This document shows, in pieces, positions 1 through 9,699 of a stretch of 64,000 nt of DNA. The DNA lies in assembly GCA_002914805.1 (NCBI GenBank), contig JXTB01000332.1, positions 10,722 to 74,721 of the forward strand. Direction: 5' to 3'. This DNA is from Parasponia andersonii. Taxonomy: Eukaryota; Streptophyta; Magnoliopsida; Rosales; Cannabaceae. The translations under genes were made by a program, and so were the position numbers. The number at the start of each line of letters is the position of its first letter. Position 1 is the first letter of the stretch. The notes beneath the pieces are model-generated. The model had not been told where the DNA came from, made no database searches, and worked only from the letters and a program-made list of their open reading frames with translations.

Positions 1-576
1 ATTAATATCCTTTTTTAAAAGAAAACCCTTGTTGGAGTTATTTCCACCAACTGTCTACGTGTTCTTGCTACTTCTAATTAACTCTGCATTCAAACCGGAG
101 CAAGAAGACAGAGTGGCCACCTGTAAAACTTTCTAATGCTTAAGTTAGATATATAATTTTTAACTAAATAACAAAGAGAAGTTGTCTATATCCCTCTTAC
201 CAAAAATGATGCGTGCAATTAGGAACGTTGTAGCCCCTAATTCTACTTCCAGAATTAGGAACATTGTATCCCCTAATTCTAGGACCAATTATCTCATTCC
301 ATTATTATCTGCTTTGGAAATTACGAATTATAGATGCTGCAATCTTTTTTGAGTTGACATGACCTACTTTCTCTAATTTTCTTTGGTATATATACAAAAG
401 TGACGAGATCGTGATTGTCTGTTACTCTGTTAAGGTGGTTCACCTAACACATGTGATGACCACGATGTTATTCTGTTAAGGTGGTTCACCTAACACATGT
501 GATGACCACGATGCTGTATTAAATACTTTGTCTGAATCCAAGGCTGAGCGTCCCTTGTAAAGACAATTTGATAGAA
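1..576 (-). mobile_element. Truncated LTR copy of the Tat-type retrotransposon
   Basis: From about position 30 this stretch matches, with substitutions and small gaps, the LTR seen again at 1,274-1,945 and 12,972-13,648. Shared blocks include 'caccaactgtct', the run around 'aagttagatatata' and 'ggttcacctaacacatgtg'. Homology stops near 576, about 140 bases before the expected LTR end. The first 29 bases resemble the sequence just left of the 1,274 copy (1,245-1,273), so the flank is shared as well as the LTR. The TATA motif kept in the other two copies is lost here. It is a relic with no coding content; it may continue left of the window. Confidence 0.7.
422..513. repeat. 46-bp tandem duplication inside the truncated LTR copy
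   Basis: Two adjacent 46-bp units (422-467 and 468-513) differ at one base near the start. Each contains 'ggttcacctaacacatgtg' followed by 'atgaccacgatg'. The other LTR copy at about 1,650-1,695 has one unit, so the duplication is private to this copy. Confidence 0.9.
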
Positions 577-899
577 CACCCATCACTTTTTAAATAAAAA
601 AAAGGTTCTCAATCATAGTTTTGGATGGATATATCTCACACATATTCATTTCTTTATTTTTTAAATAGATAATATAAATCTTTAGTCATTATACTTTACT
701 ACTTTAGTTTTGAACGAAAAATATAGCTTATGTAGATGCAACAAATATTGAATGTTTTCTTTTTTATATTATTTTTATTTTAAATAATTATCTCAATAAT
801 ATGATTTAACAATTGGTCTTGCTATTTTAGGTGTAATTATAATTATAAAATAGTTAAAATAATTCTCAAAATAATTATAATATTCTCAAATACTCTATA
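577..899. other. AT-rich non-coding spacer between LTR copies
   Basis: No ORF, RNA gene or recognisable element. It is AT-rich and separates the truncated LTR copy from the 49-bp minisatellite. Confidence 0.6.
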
Positions 900-1085
900 G
901 GTCGTATATAGTTTCATGTGTTATTTTTTAGAATCATGTACTTCATTCGGTCATATATGGTTTGATATGTTATTTTCTAAAATAATTTACTTTATTAGAT
1001 CGTTTATGGTTTAACATATTATTTTCTAGAATTGTGTTCTTCGTTAGGTCGTATACGATTTGATATGTTATTTTCTGGAATCACT
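900..1085. repeat. 49-bp minisatellite, about 3.8 units
   Basis: Units begin at 900, 949, 998 and 1,047, an exact 49-bp period. The shared core reads roughly 'ggtcgtatatggtttgatat' followed by 'gttattttctagaat'. Units differ by scattered substitutions, so the array is not recent. It lies in the spacer between two LTR copies. Confidence 0.85.
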
Positions 1086-1273
1086 CATCACATGGTCAGC
1101 ACATGACTAAGTTCTGTTTGATAATTGACAGAAGTATAATTTGGGACTATTTTTGAAATATATTAATAGTTTGGCGACCATTAGTATGTAAGTTTGAAAT
1201 TTATGGGGTTAAGTGGTACTTAAGCAATAGTTCGAGTGCATTACGATTAATATCCTTTTTTAAAAAAGGCCCA

Positions 1274-1945
1274 TGTTGAGGCTATTTTCACCAATTATCT
1301 GCTACTTCTAATTAACTTTGCATTTAGACCAGAGCGAGAAGATTGGGGTGGCCATATGGAAGACTCTCTGATGCTTAAGTTAGATATAGTCTTTTTTTAA
1401 CTAAATAACAAAAAGAAGTTGTTTATATCCCCTTTATCGAAAATGATATGTGCTATTTATACTCCCGAAATTAGGAACAAGAATTAGGAATATTGTAACC
1501 CCTAATTATAGGATCAATTACTCCTTCCATTATTATCTGCTCTAGAAATTGCGGATTATAGATGCTACAATCTCTTTTGAGTTGACATGGCCTACTCTCT
1601 CTGATTTTCTGTGGTACATGTCCAGAAGTGACGAGATCGTAATTGTCTATTGCTCTGTTAAGGTGGTTCACCTAACACATGTGATGACCACGATGTTGTA
1701 TTAAATGCTCTATATAATTCCAAGGCTAAGCGTTACCTATAAAGACAATTTGATAGAAGACCCCAAGGGCCTCTAACCCTTCAAAGCACGAGGGGAGGTC
1801 TAGGGTTAGCTAGCTCACACAACATCACGTGAAGTTCACTTGATATTCAGATAGTATTCTTAGGGCCTGTGTTAGGCTTGCCATCCTCTGCCACATGTCT
1901 AGTTGTCTTCCAATCCCCGTGGTGCACAATACAGAATGGCTTCCA
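1274..1945 (-). repeat. 3' LTR of the Tat-type element
   Basis: It matches the 5' LTR at 12,972-13,648 along its whole length with substitutions and indels. In plus orientation it runs from 'tgttgaggctattttcacc' to 'ggcttcca'. A TATA motif (TATAAATAG on the minus strand, 1,453-1,461) is at the same relative place as in the 5' LTR. The boundary at 1,274 is inferred from the 5' LTR, whose matching end abuts the PBS. The boundary at 1,945 is set by alignment and is good to a few bases. Confidence 0.8.
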
Positions 1946-1947
1946 AA

Positions 1948-1970
1948 AATTTCTTTAACTTCTCTTTCAC
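1948..1970 (-). other. Polypurine-tract candidate next to the 3' LTR
   Basis: On the plus strand this is a pyrimidine-rich run ('tttctttaacttctctttc'), hence purine-rich on the element's sense strand, directly upstream of the inferred 3' LTR start. It is where plus-strand priming would occur. A double A interrupts it, so the call rests mainly on position. Confidence 0.4.
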
Positions 1971-2219
1971 ACTTGCAAAAATGGCCCCAAACTAGAGCCA
2001 AAAACTCCGTCATGTTCAAAATCCAAGGGTGGATTCGTTAAGAAAGCAATTTTACTTCCCTAACGGGGTTACCCTCCAAAGAGTCGAGGGCCCCGCCAAC
2101 TGGTACTTGCACTCATCCTCCCCTAAGGGGTTCATCATCTTAGGAAGGAGGGACCTTGAATGGCTGTGATTTCCTCTTCCTCCCCTCACTCATCAGTCCT
2201 TCTTTTTGATGGGGATCCG

Positions 2220-5187
2220 TCCTATGTAGATGAACGCTAACAGAATCATGATTCTGATGGGATTCTCTGCCTTATTATTGTTACTGAATGTGCATATCGA
2301 CCTCGTGGTGGTCTTTCACACATATAAACTTTCGCTTATCCCCAAGAAGAGTTCTTACCCCACCTTCTACCTCCAACCACTTCTAGGATGCCATATTTTT
2401 CGGGACCTACTGAAGCTGGATAAGTAGTGGGACTCCTACTCCAAGCTGTATGTCATCGTTTCGGCGTGATGTTCTTCTTGGGTGAACAGGGAACCCTTTT
2501 AGGATTCCCCTATTTTTCTCACATAGTAAGTCATGTATTAGTTTTAGGGACTGCATACATTTTATTTACTTCAGTTCCTAAAATATGACTCCGTGCAACT
2601 TCTGCATAGGAAACCAGGTTTGATTTGCAGCTGTCAGCAGTCTGGCTCCAGAAGCTGGACAGGGTTGTTGTCTTCGGATTGTCTAGTAACTGCCACCACA
2701 TCCAAGCTGTTCTGATCCCCTAGCTGATTAATATGATATCGAGGATGGTCTCATATCTCCATTTCTCATTGGACACATGGGTCATCATTGAGTATCTCCA
2801 GAGTCAGCTTAATGCCTCAGAGTTGAACTGTGTCCATTGGGGTGAACAGAACTGTGTAACGATGGTAAGCCTCCAGATTATAGCCTCAAACTAGATAGCG
2901 CGACCCAATGATCTAGTTGCGCTGACCATCTATGAGCTTAAGGAAGTCGTAAGGCTCGTGGAAAAAGAATGCACCAAGCTCCGAGGAGAAGAGGTTGCTC
3001 ACTCCAAAAAAATCAATACTAAGTTTTTCTTTGCTCTCTGAAGCTTTGTTGATTAATTACGGGCTATGCTTTAAGTACATTGCTTACTTTTACAAGTTTA
3101 GATGTTAGCCCCTCAATAGACCTTTCTCCAACCAAGAGAAGTGCTAATGCTCATTACGCATAACCCAAAGTTCCTACTGGGCAGCATTTAGTCATGTCAT
3201 CTAAAGAAAAAGCCAAGGGGCAAGGGCTCAGAGTTCAAGATGCAGACTCAAATGAAGAGCTGGAGGGGTTGCTTATGTCTAGGGATGACGTAGACGCAAT
3301 ATCCCATTGTAAGACAAATGAGCACACCATTCAGGTGATGCCAAACATAGTGATCAAGTACGGTAAAAAGGCATCTTCAAACTTGATAAGAGTTCCACTC
3401 CACCAACTACTCTTGCCACTGGTTCTGGGTCCAAGGCGCGTGTGGTGTCTGCCAAGAAGGCTAGATCTAGCTCTGTTTATTCCCATAGGGAGATCGCGGA
3501 GCTCAGCGGTAGGGCATCTAGGCATAGGTCCCATTTGTCCTCTTCTCCGCTTGTTCCATTAAAGAGAGGTCACGACAAGAGTCCGACCAAGGAAGAGGAG
3601 GGTCCAACACCGAAGGAAAGTAAGTCTGCCCCTTATTCAGACGGTAACGATAGCTCTATCTTAATCATTATGAGGAGAAAAAGGTCAGCACATTGCAGTC
3701 CTTTTGGGCGTACTGGTCAAGAAAATACTGAAAAATTATAGACAGGCAGACCCTCTGCGGAGGTAGCAGAGACTGCTAGGGCTACCGAGAAGGAGTCAGT
3801 TTTGGAGGCTTCTGTGGCTATTAACACAACACCTTTTGTCGCCCCTACCCTGTGCTCTAGAAGTATTGATAAGCACTATTGGGGTATCCTTAGAAAAAGG
3901 AAAAGGGATCCTTATTTTCATGGAGGAGGAACCGCATTCCATAGATACAGGTGTAGTCCAGGGAGAGGGTCTAGCAGCGAAGTTTAAGCTAGAGGCGCTC
4001 TCCTTAGAGGATGTAGACTTTGTCGCCAGTTACAGCATTGTGCAAGTTCGGCTTGTTTTGTTACTACTACTAAGCTCTCAATTCTTGTAAATCTGACTTT
4101 TGTTTATTTTACAACTAGCTGTCGTTCAGTCTTTTTATGCATCGTATATCGGAAGGCTGACTCAGCAGTTAAATGCCAATGCTGCAGTGACAAAGTAGAG
4201 CAAGGGCTCCTTCAATACGCTAAAGGTGGACTTCGAATTATAACAGAGTTTGGAAGAGGCCAGGGTTAGGATTACAGTGGCACATGCCCTAAGTATCGAG
4301 AAGGCCAAGTCTGAGGGGTTGGCCACCAAATTGGCTAAGGCAAAGGGGGAGATTAAGTCTTTTGTAGCAGAGGTTCTTGGTCTGTGTTCTAAGTCAGAGC
4401 TCGCAAACCTGACTAAGGCCAAAGCAAAAGTCAAGGAGTAGAAGCACCAGAATGTTATAGCTGAGATAAGGCTCACTTTCATTCCTGTGACAAAGCCATT
4501 GATGAGGCTAATGAGGCGAAGAAAGCCGAAGCGAAAGCCAAGCTAGAATCCCACTCCCAGCAATGTAGGCTCGATCAGTCTAATGAGGTAACCCTTCACC
4601 TCCATTCGAACTATCACAAACTGTTGAAGGACCACACGAAACTGAACTTTGACGTAACGAGGATCTTGCTGATGTTAATGCTCTTTTAGTTAATCTGTTG
4701 TAGCAGTAAGCAAATCTGAGGTTGGTTGCACTAAAGGACAGGCTAGAAGACTCAGAGAAATTAAAGATAAGACATCAGAGGCAAGTAAACATTCACTCTA
4801 TAAAACACTACAGATCTAGTTGGCAAAATAGAGAATTTCAGGGCCACGTAGAGGTGGTAATGCCATACCAATTTGATGAATAGAAAGGTATCGAAAGGGA
4901 CTATTAGTCCGTTGGGTATTACATGCAGAAGCTAGAAGACGAAATTAATATCGTATATTCCGTTGATGTATTGAGGATGCTTGACGAGGAGAACAATGGG
5001 CCTTCAACATCTGCCCCTATTGGCAGAGAGATGACACCTGTCTCTAACTTGCCAGAGTAGGCTCTTGTCTCGAACACTAAAAAGAACCAGCCTACTCCAG
5101 GCGTGTTGGCTTAAGCAGAGCCAGATGTAGTTACGCTGTCAAGCAATGAGTCGAAGCCCAACATCCCCCCCTTTTGCCAAACCGAGT
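2220..5187 (+). pseudogene. Antisense ORF (aORF) of the Tat-type element, decayed
   Basis: This ORF relic runs opposite to gag-pol, between integrase and the 3' LTR, the position of the extra antisense ORFs described for Tat-lineage elements. The N-terminal part (about 2,310-2,500) reads as a globular segment with 'FYLQPLLGCHIFRDLLKL' followed by a Trp/aromatic stretch, resembling the plant-transposon-like domain of such ORFs. The middle (3,194-3,720) is Ser/Lys/Pro-rich and charged. From about 4,200 to 4,900 it is rich in Ala, Lys, Glu and Leu, as in a coiled coil ('KAKSEGLATKLAKAKGEIKS' at 4,304-4,363). The C-terminal segment includes 'YYMQKLEDEINIVYSVDVL' and a Ser/Thr/Pro-rich acidic tail, ending with TGA near 5,187. 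It is broken by frameshifts and by stops, many of them TAG where CAG would fit. Molecular function of this family is not established; the N-terminal comparison is by eye only. Confidence 0.6.
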
Positions 5188-5984
5188 GATTATGTCGGCG
5201 TTCTTCCCTCCATTAGAGGTAATTAGGGACCCTAGTTTTTGTACATTTATAAAATGTAGGTAGTATAATGTAAAGCTGACCCTTGTTGTAATATTTGTCG
5301 AGCAATAAAATTTACTTATGTTACTTATCTTTGCTTCATCTGTCTCTTCTTTTTCTGCATACTTGGTCAGGGTCGGATATCATATATGATGTTATTCCCT
5401 TATTGGTGGTATGCCTGACCTTTAGGTCTAGCCCAATTGTACATGATTTAGAATTACTAGTTAATCCTTTTCAAGCAATGATTGATAAGATTAACTCTAG
5501 AAATTGGGATTCGAGCTCTAGCTCATCTTGTGTAGAGGGATAGTGATGAGTGTATAAATATTCCTGTGGCTTCTTTTAACAGAGTTTGATCCGTGCGTCT
5601 GACTAAATTTTTCTAACCCTAAATTGAATCGTGCCAAATATTAGCTCCAAGGTTTGGTCGTTTCGTGCTTGGATCCCTCGTTGATAAAGAAGAGGCTTAG
5701 ACTTGGCTCTTATTTAGAACAAACATGGCATTATCACTTTGACGTATCCCTGCAGATTCGTCCTAGATGCTTTCCCAAGAAGTAAACATATCTGGGTGTA
5801 AAAAATTACTGAACATATATTCTATAATAAATAATTAAGTATGAATAAACAACAATTGGTCTCGACTTCTCCAATCGTATCCTTTTTTTCTTAACTCTTG
5901 TTTACTTAATTTGGCTGGGTTTGTTTCTAACGGACAAACCTTATGAAGTGTCTGCCTCTAACCGGTAAACTTTGGTCATATTAT
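5188..5984. other. Non-coding spacer of the Tat-type element
   Basis: Apart from the AATAAA candidate at 5,304, this stretch between the antisense ORF and the tandem-repeat block shows no conserved domain on either strand. The 82-codon plus-strand frame at 5,295-5,543 has no recognisable similarity. It is treated as untranslated element sequence. Confidence 0.5.
5304..5309 (+). terminator. AATAAA poly(A) signal candidate for the antisense ORF
   Basis: A canonical AATAAA lies about 120 bases after the inferred aORF stop, preceded by a TTGTAAT-type upstream element near 5,284. This is what a plant 3' processing site for an independent antisense transcript would look like. The motif is common in AT-rich DNA, so the support is positional. 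Confidence 0.4.
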
Positions 5985-6240
5985 GGATCAGTATTTTATC
6001 ATTTTTTAGCAAATTACTTATAGGGCTCGTGCTGGTGAGAATATCTATCACACAGCTTTTCTCAATTCATCGTTATCAGTGGTATTTCGTAAGGCATTTA
6101 CTGGCGAGGATTTTATCGCGTAGTTCTTTCCTACTGTATAGATGGTTGGGTTACTGGCAAGCATTTATTGCACAGCTTTTTCCCTTTCGTACATTTCTTA
6201 GGATCATTGGCAAGTATTTTATTACACAATGTTGTAACCA
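5985..6240. repeat. Degenerate tandem repeats in the element's 3' region
   Basis: A motif close to 'actggcaagnattttatt' followed by 'acacagctttttcc' recurs with starts near 6,030, 6,100, 6,153 and 6,206 (spacings about 70, 53 and 53). A weaker form is near 5,988. The repeats lie just 3' of integrase on the element's sense strand. Tat-lineage elements (Ogre and relatives) are known to carry variable tandem repeats in this part and to seed satellite DNA from it. Confidence 0.65.
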
Positions 6241-6414
6241 CAGTATAGCTTTTAAGTGCAGAGATGTCTATCAATAAATTTTACACGTGTGATGACCTTT
6301 TGAGGTCTTCCAAGAATTAGACCTTTGTTAATAACAATTCAATTTTGGCAATGGTAAGGTAATATGGCAGACATTTTGATATATGCCAAAACCAAAACTT
6401 TTATTTAATGGTAG

Positions 6415-7655
6415 AAGTAATTATATATAACTTGCACATAGTATTTCTTCAAGTGTTGGGGGTTCTATGTGCTGCATAGGTTTTTCCCAATCTTGATTTC
6501 TTTCAGAAAGTGCGTACCATTGTCAAGTGTCTTGATTATTTCAAAGGGTCCAACCTAGTTAGAATCTAGTTTTGAAGAATTTTTGGTTCTGATATTTAGA
6601 ACCTAATCTCCAATGCTAAATCGACGAATATTGATTTGCATAGTAAGATATGGCCGATTAGTGGTAAGAAGCCAGGTGGATTATGGCCAAGTCTCTAAAT
6701 TCCTTAAGAAGGTAATTGTTCAATGAGGTATCCTTACCACCTCTGAGCGAAGGTTCAGGAGATTGATTTCGATCGGGAACACGGCTTCTGACTCGTACAC
6801 TATAGCGAAAGGTGTTCTCCCTGTTGATCTTTGTTCAGTAGTTCAGTTGGCCCATACTATGGCTGGTAGCTTTTCTAACTATTTTCCTTTAGTCGCCTCT
6901 AATTTTTTCTTGATGTTGCCGAAAATGGCCTTGTTTGTTGCTTCTGCTTGGCTGTTCCCTCGAGGGTAGCTCACATATAAAAAAATGATCCTGATATCGT
7001 ATAAGTCGCACAACTCTTTGAGTTTAATATTCTAGAACTGCATACCATGGTCGACATATATTTCTTTTAGGATCCCATAGTGACAGATTATATTTTTCTA
7101 GATGAAGTTAATTATTTTGGCCTTGTTAATAGTGGTATAGGCTTCAGCTTCCATCCACTTAGTGAAGTAGTTCGTGGCTAGTAGGACGTATCTCTTAACC
7201 CGAGGACTTCTAGGGAGTTTCTCCCACAATATCCAGACCCTGCTAAGTGAAGTGCCAAAGGATTATGATTGAATATAGTTCCTCTACAAGTTGATGTTTT
7301 AGAAGAGCAATCTCTGACATCTATCACATCTCATGACAAATTGAACTACTTTGATCATTATGTATGGTCAGAAATATCCTGCACTTAGAGCCTTATGGGT
7401 GAGGCTTCGTTAGAATGGTTGCTGCACATCCCTTCATGAGATAATCTCCTCCATCAACCTTTATGCTTTTACTGGCCTTATGCATCTCAGCATTGGTCCT
7501 ACTGCTGACCTTCTGTATAATTGGCCTTTTATTATTGTGTATTGGGTAGCCTTTATTTCAATTAATCTCATCTTAACAGGGTCTTCTGGCAGCCTTCCTT
7601 CTGTCAGGTACGGGGTAATTAGCGTCATCCAGCACTCAACCTTAGGTTCAGTCAT
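6415..7655 (-). pseudogene. Integrase of the Tat-type element, decayed
   Basis: This would insert element cDNA into host DNA in the nucleus. It begins with the segment read as 'EGRLPEDPVKMRL' and 'IKGQLYRRS', the usual linker just before the zinc-binding domain. The catalytic DDE core is recognisable: first Asp codon at 7,231-7,233 in 'GLDIVGE', second at 7,050-7,052 in 'YVDHGMQF', and Glu at 6,942-6,944 in 'AEATNKA'. The D-to-E spacing is 35 residues, as in retroviral-type integrases. The C-terminal GPY/F-like module ends with 'PQHLKKYY' near 6,420. No chromodomain follows. Several stops and at least one frameshift between the two Asp residues disable it. The plus-strand frames here (for example 6,763-6,969) are shadows of this gene. 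Confidence 0.82.
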
Positions 7656-7699
7656 GATTATGTGGTATATGGGATTCTCTCAGGGGTCCCTCATGTATT

Positions 7700-8521
7700 T
7701 GCCTTCCAGTAGCACTTTCATATACTTGACCACCTTTCCTAGCAATGCACTTTTAGCCAAACTATCATCCTTCTAGTTCATTTCTTTGGGCACTTGCTCA
7801 ATATCGAATTCATTGAAACAATTCTTTATCACTATTATCTTTAAGAAGTACATATATAGCCTCGACTTTTTTATTTTGAAGTCTCCTTTTATATGACCCC
7901 CTATCAGTTGTGAATCGATTTTCACCATAATGATTTTTATCTTGAGTGGGTAGCTAACTCCAGACCTTGCGGCAATGCCTCGTTTTCTTCCTTGTTGTTG
8001 GTTACTTGGAATCTGATCCTCAGGGCTCTCTCTATCTTGAGTCTTGTAGGGATCTGCAAGATTATTCTGATGCTAGGTGCTAATGTGTTTGTAGACCCAT
8101 CTGTGTAGAGGGTCCAGGTGGAGCTGAATTCTCGGGGTGCTCGTGCTGGGTTTTGCGGCTCGCCGAAGGATTAGATTTCTACCAAAAAATCTACCATGAC
8201 TTGTCCCTTCTTAGCTATTCAAGGTTAGTACTCAGTGTCATATATTCTTAACTGGATGGCCTATTTGGTTAGATGCTCTAATAGATTTGGCTTAACCAAA
8301 ATTTGTCAGATAGGAAAATCCATGTACACCATGACTGTATGCACTTTGAAGTTTTGCCTTAACCTCTTCTTTGCATTTACCAGAGCCAAAACCAATTTCT
8401 TGGCCATGTTGTACTATCTCTCTGCATCCAAAAGCATCTGATTTATGCAAAACACGAGCTTATGTTTGCCTTCCTCCTCAACAAATATTACAATGCTGAC
8501 TACTACCTCAGACACTGCTAA
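7700..8521 (-). pseudogene. Ribonuclease H region of the Tat-type element, decayed
   Basis: RNase H removes the RNA strand during reverse transcription. The C-terminal connection of RT begins at about 8,521 ('VSEVVVSIVIFVEEEGKHK') and continues with 'AERYYNMAKKLVLALVNAKK' (near 8,380-8,440), a typical gypsy pattern. The RNase H core is seen as 'LYTDGSTN' at about 8,090-8,110, with the catalytic Asp, followed by a 'TNNKEENEAL' motif carrying the catalytic Glu. Plant Tat elements normally have this domain order. Stops interrupt the frame between the two parts. The RT palm that should precede it is absent. Confidence 0.8.
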
Positions 8522-8524
8522 ATA

Positions 8525-8750
8525 AGTGCTGCCGCATAGTTCGGAATAAGCTAAAGGTCCGAACGGGAAACCATAATGGGCACGATCCTCGGGATGTCAT
8601 GCGGCCATGCTCGAGACAATCCCGAGTGCCGACGGGCTCGCATAACGCTATGTGGCCTCACTCAGGACAAGTACCAAGTGACAACGGGCTCGCGTAGATT
8701 TCGACGACAAGTATACGAGACAGCATGCATGCGGCTACAGAGGTAGGGCA
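8525..8750. other. GC-rich segment replacing the reverse transcriptase core
   Basis: About 225 bases here are much richer in G and C than their surroundings. They sit exactly where the RT palm should lie: the minus-strand reading jumps from the pre-RT motif (ending near 8,762) to the post-RT 'VSEVVVS' motif (from about 8,521). Translation of the segment does not resemble RT. It contains an imperfect internal repeat: 'gacgggctcgcataa' near 8,632 and 'caacgggctcgcgta' near 8,682, each preceded by a related 'agacaatcccgagtg' or 'ggacaagtaccaagtg'. It is probably filler or an inserted fragment of another element; its origin is unknown. Confidence 0.6.
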
Positions 8751-8761
8751 AAGTTGGGTCG

Positions 8762-9103
8762 ATGTTCAGTCAATGGCAGGCATGTATAGGATCGAATTTG
8801 GGCATATCATTGTGGGACCAAGCGAAGACATCCTTGTTTAGCATTAAGAATTCCACTAACTTGTTTCTTTCTTCTTCTGGTAATAAGACCTCAACCAGGA
8901 CTACTTTCCCTGGGTCTGATTCCTCTAAAGGGATCAATGCCAGCTCTTCGATTATGATTTTTAGCCTGTCAGACTCTTCTTCTACCTACTTCATGTATGC
9001 CAGTAGATGGTCCTTTAATTGTAATTTGTCTTCGACTGAGACACTCGCCACCTCCCCAGACCCTTTCAAGATAGTTGAAAAGCATTGTTTCGTAGAAGCT
9101 TAA
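8762..9103 (-). pseudogene. Pre-RT linker and first RT residues of the Tat-type element
   Basis: Read on the minus strand this is an open stretch containing 'RNKLVEFLMLNKDVFAWSHN' and 'DMPKFDPIHACH', the conserved lead-in to RT in plant gypsy polyproteins. The reading then ends abruptly at the GC-rich segment. No RT palm motif follows. An acidic lead ('EEESDRLKIIIEELALIPLE') precedes it. The plus-strand ORF at 8,762-9,103 is its shadow. Confidence 0.75.
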
Positions 9104-9141
9104 TCACTTCCAATGTCTATTGAATAAGTCTTATCTTTCAA

Positions 9142-9560
9142 CTAACACCTCAAAACTTGGTGGAAAGTCGATGCGACTCTATGCATAGTATGAATCCATC
9201 CTTTACCCATAATGGCATTGAAAGAGGACTGACAATTGATGATGATAAAATCCATATCGAGGCATCTTTCCACTGTAGAGACTTTCAAAGTCACGATGCC
9301 TAAAGGGCTAACCTTGCTACTGTTGAAGTCAAACAATGGTTAACAAGTTGGCCTGAGCATATTCTGATTCAGACCCATATTCTCGAAGGTGTTAAAAAAT
9401 AGAACATCAAAGTTATTTCCGCCGTTAACCAAAACCCTTCCAACTATCAAAGAATCAATCTGTAGTTTGATTTATAAAGGGTCATCATAAGGCAAGCACA
9501 CCATGGTCAAATCTTGCTAGTTCAAAGTGATTGGTGTGGTAGAGGCATAGCTTTCCTTCA
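9142..9560 (-). pseudogene. Aspartic protease region of the Tat-type element, decayed
   Basis: The protease would cleave the gag-pol polyprotein. On the minus strand the region reads 'RVLVNGGNNFDVLFFNTFEN', where family members normally have an active-site Asp-Gly-Gly/Ser motif, so the Asp appears changed to Asn here. It continues with 'SPLGIVTLKVS' and 'DFIIINCQSSFNAIMGKGWI', the conserved C-terminal half of the fold, then 'VASTFHQVL'. Stops are present. It sits between gag and the RT linker as expected. Confidence 0.72.
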
Positions 9561-9699
9561 TTGTTAGATGATTCAGGGAATGGCCTGGGCCCCTCAATTG
9601 CTTCACCTTCTCCTCAATCCTATACTGTAGCTTTGTTTTTTCCTCCTAGCTTCGAGTCAGCTCTGGTCTGCCCACGATCAGTGGGACTATCCTCAGAGG

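Noticed and set aside
6763..6969. 68-codon plus-strand ORF
   Set aside because: It is the shadow of the integrase catalytic region, whose Glu motif lies on the minus strand at 6,942-6,944.
8762..9103. 113-codon plus-strand ORF
   Set aside because: It is antisense to the conserved pre-RT linker.
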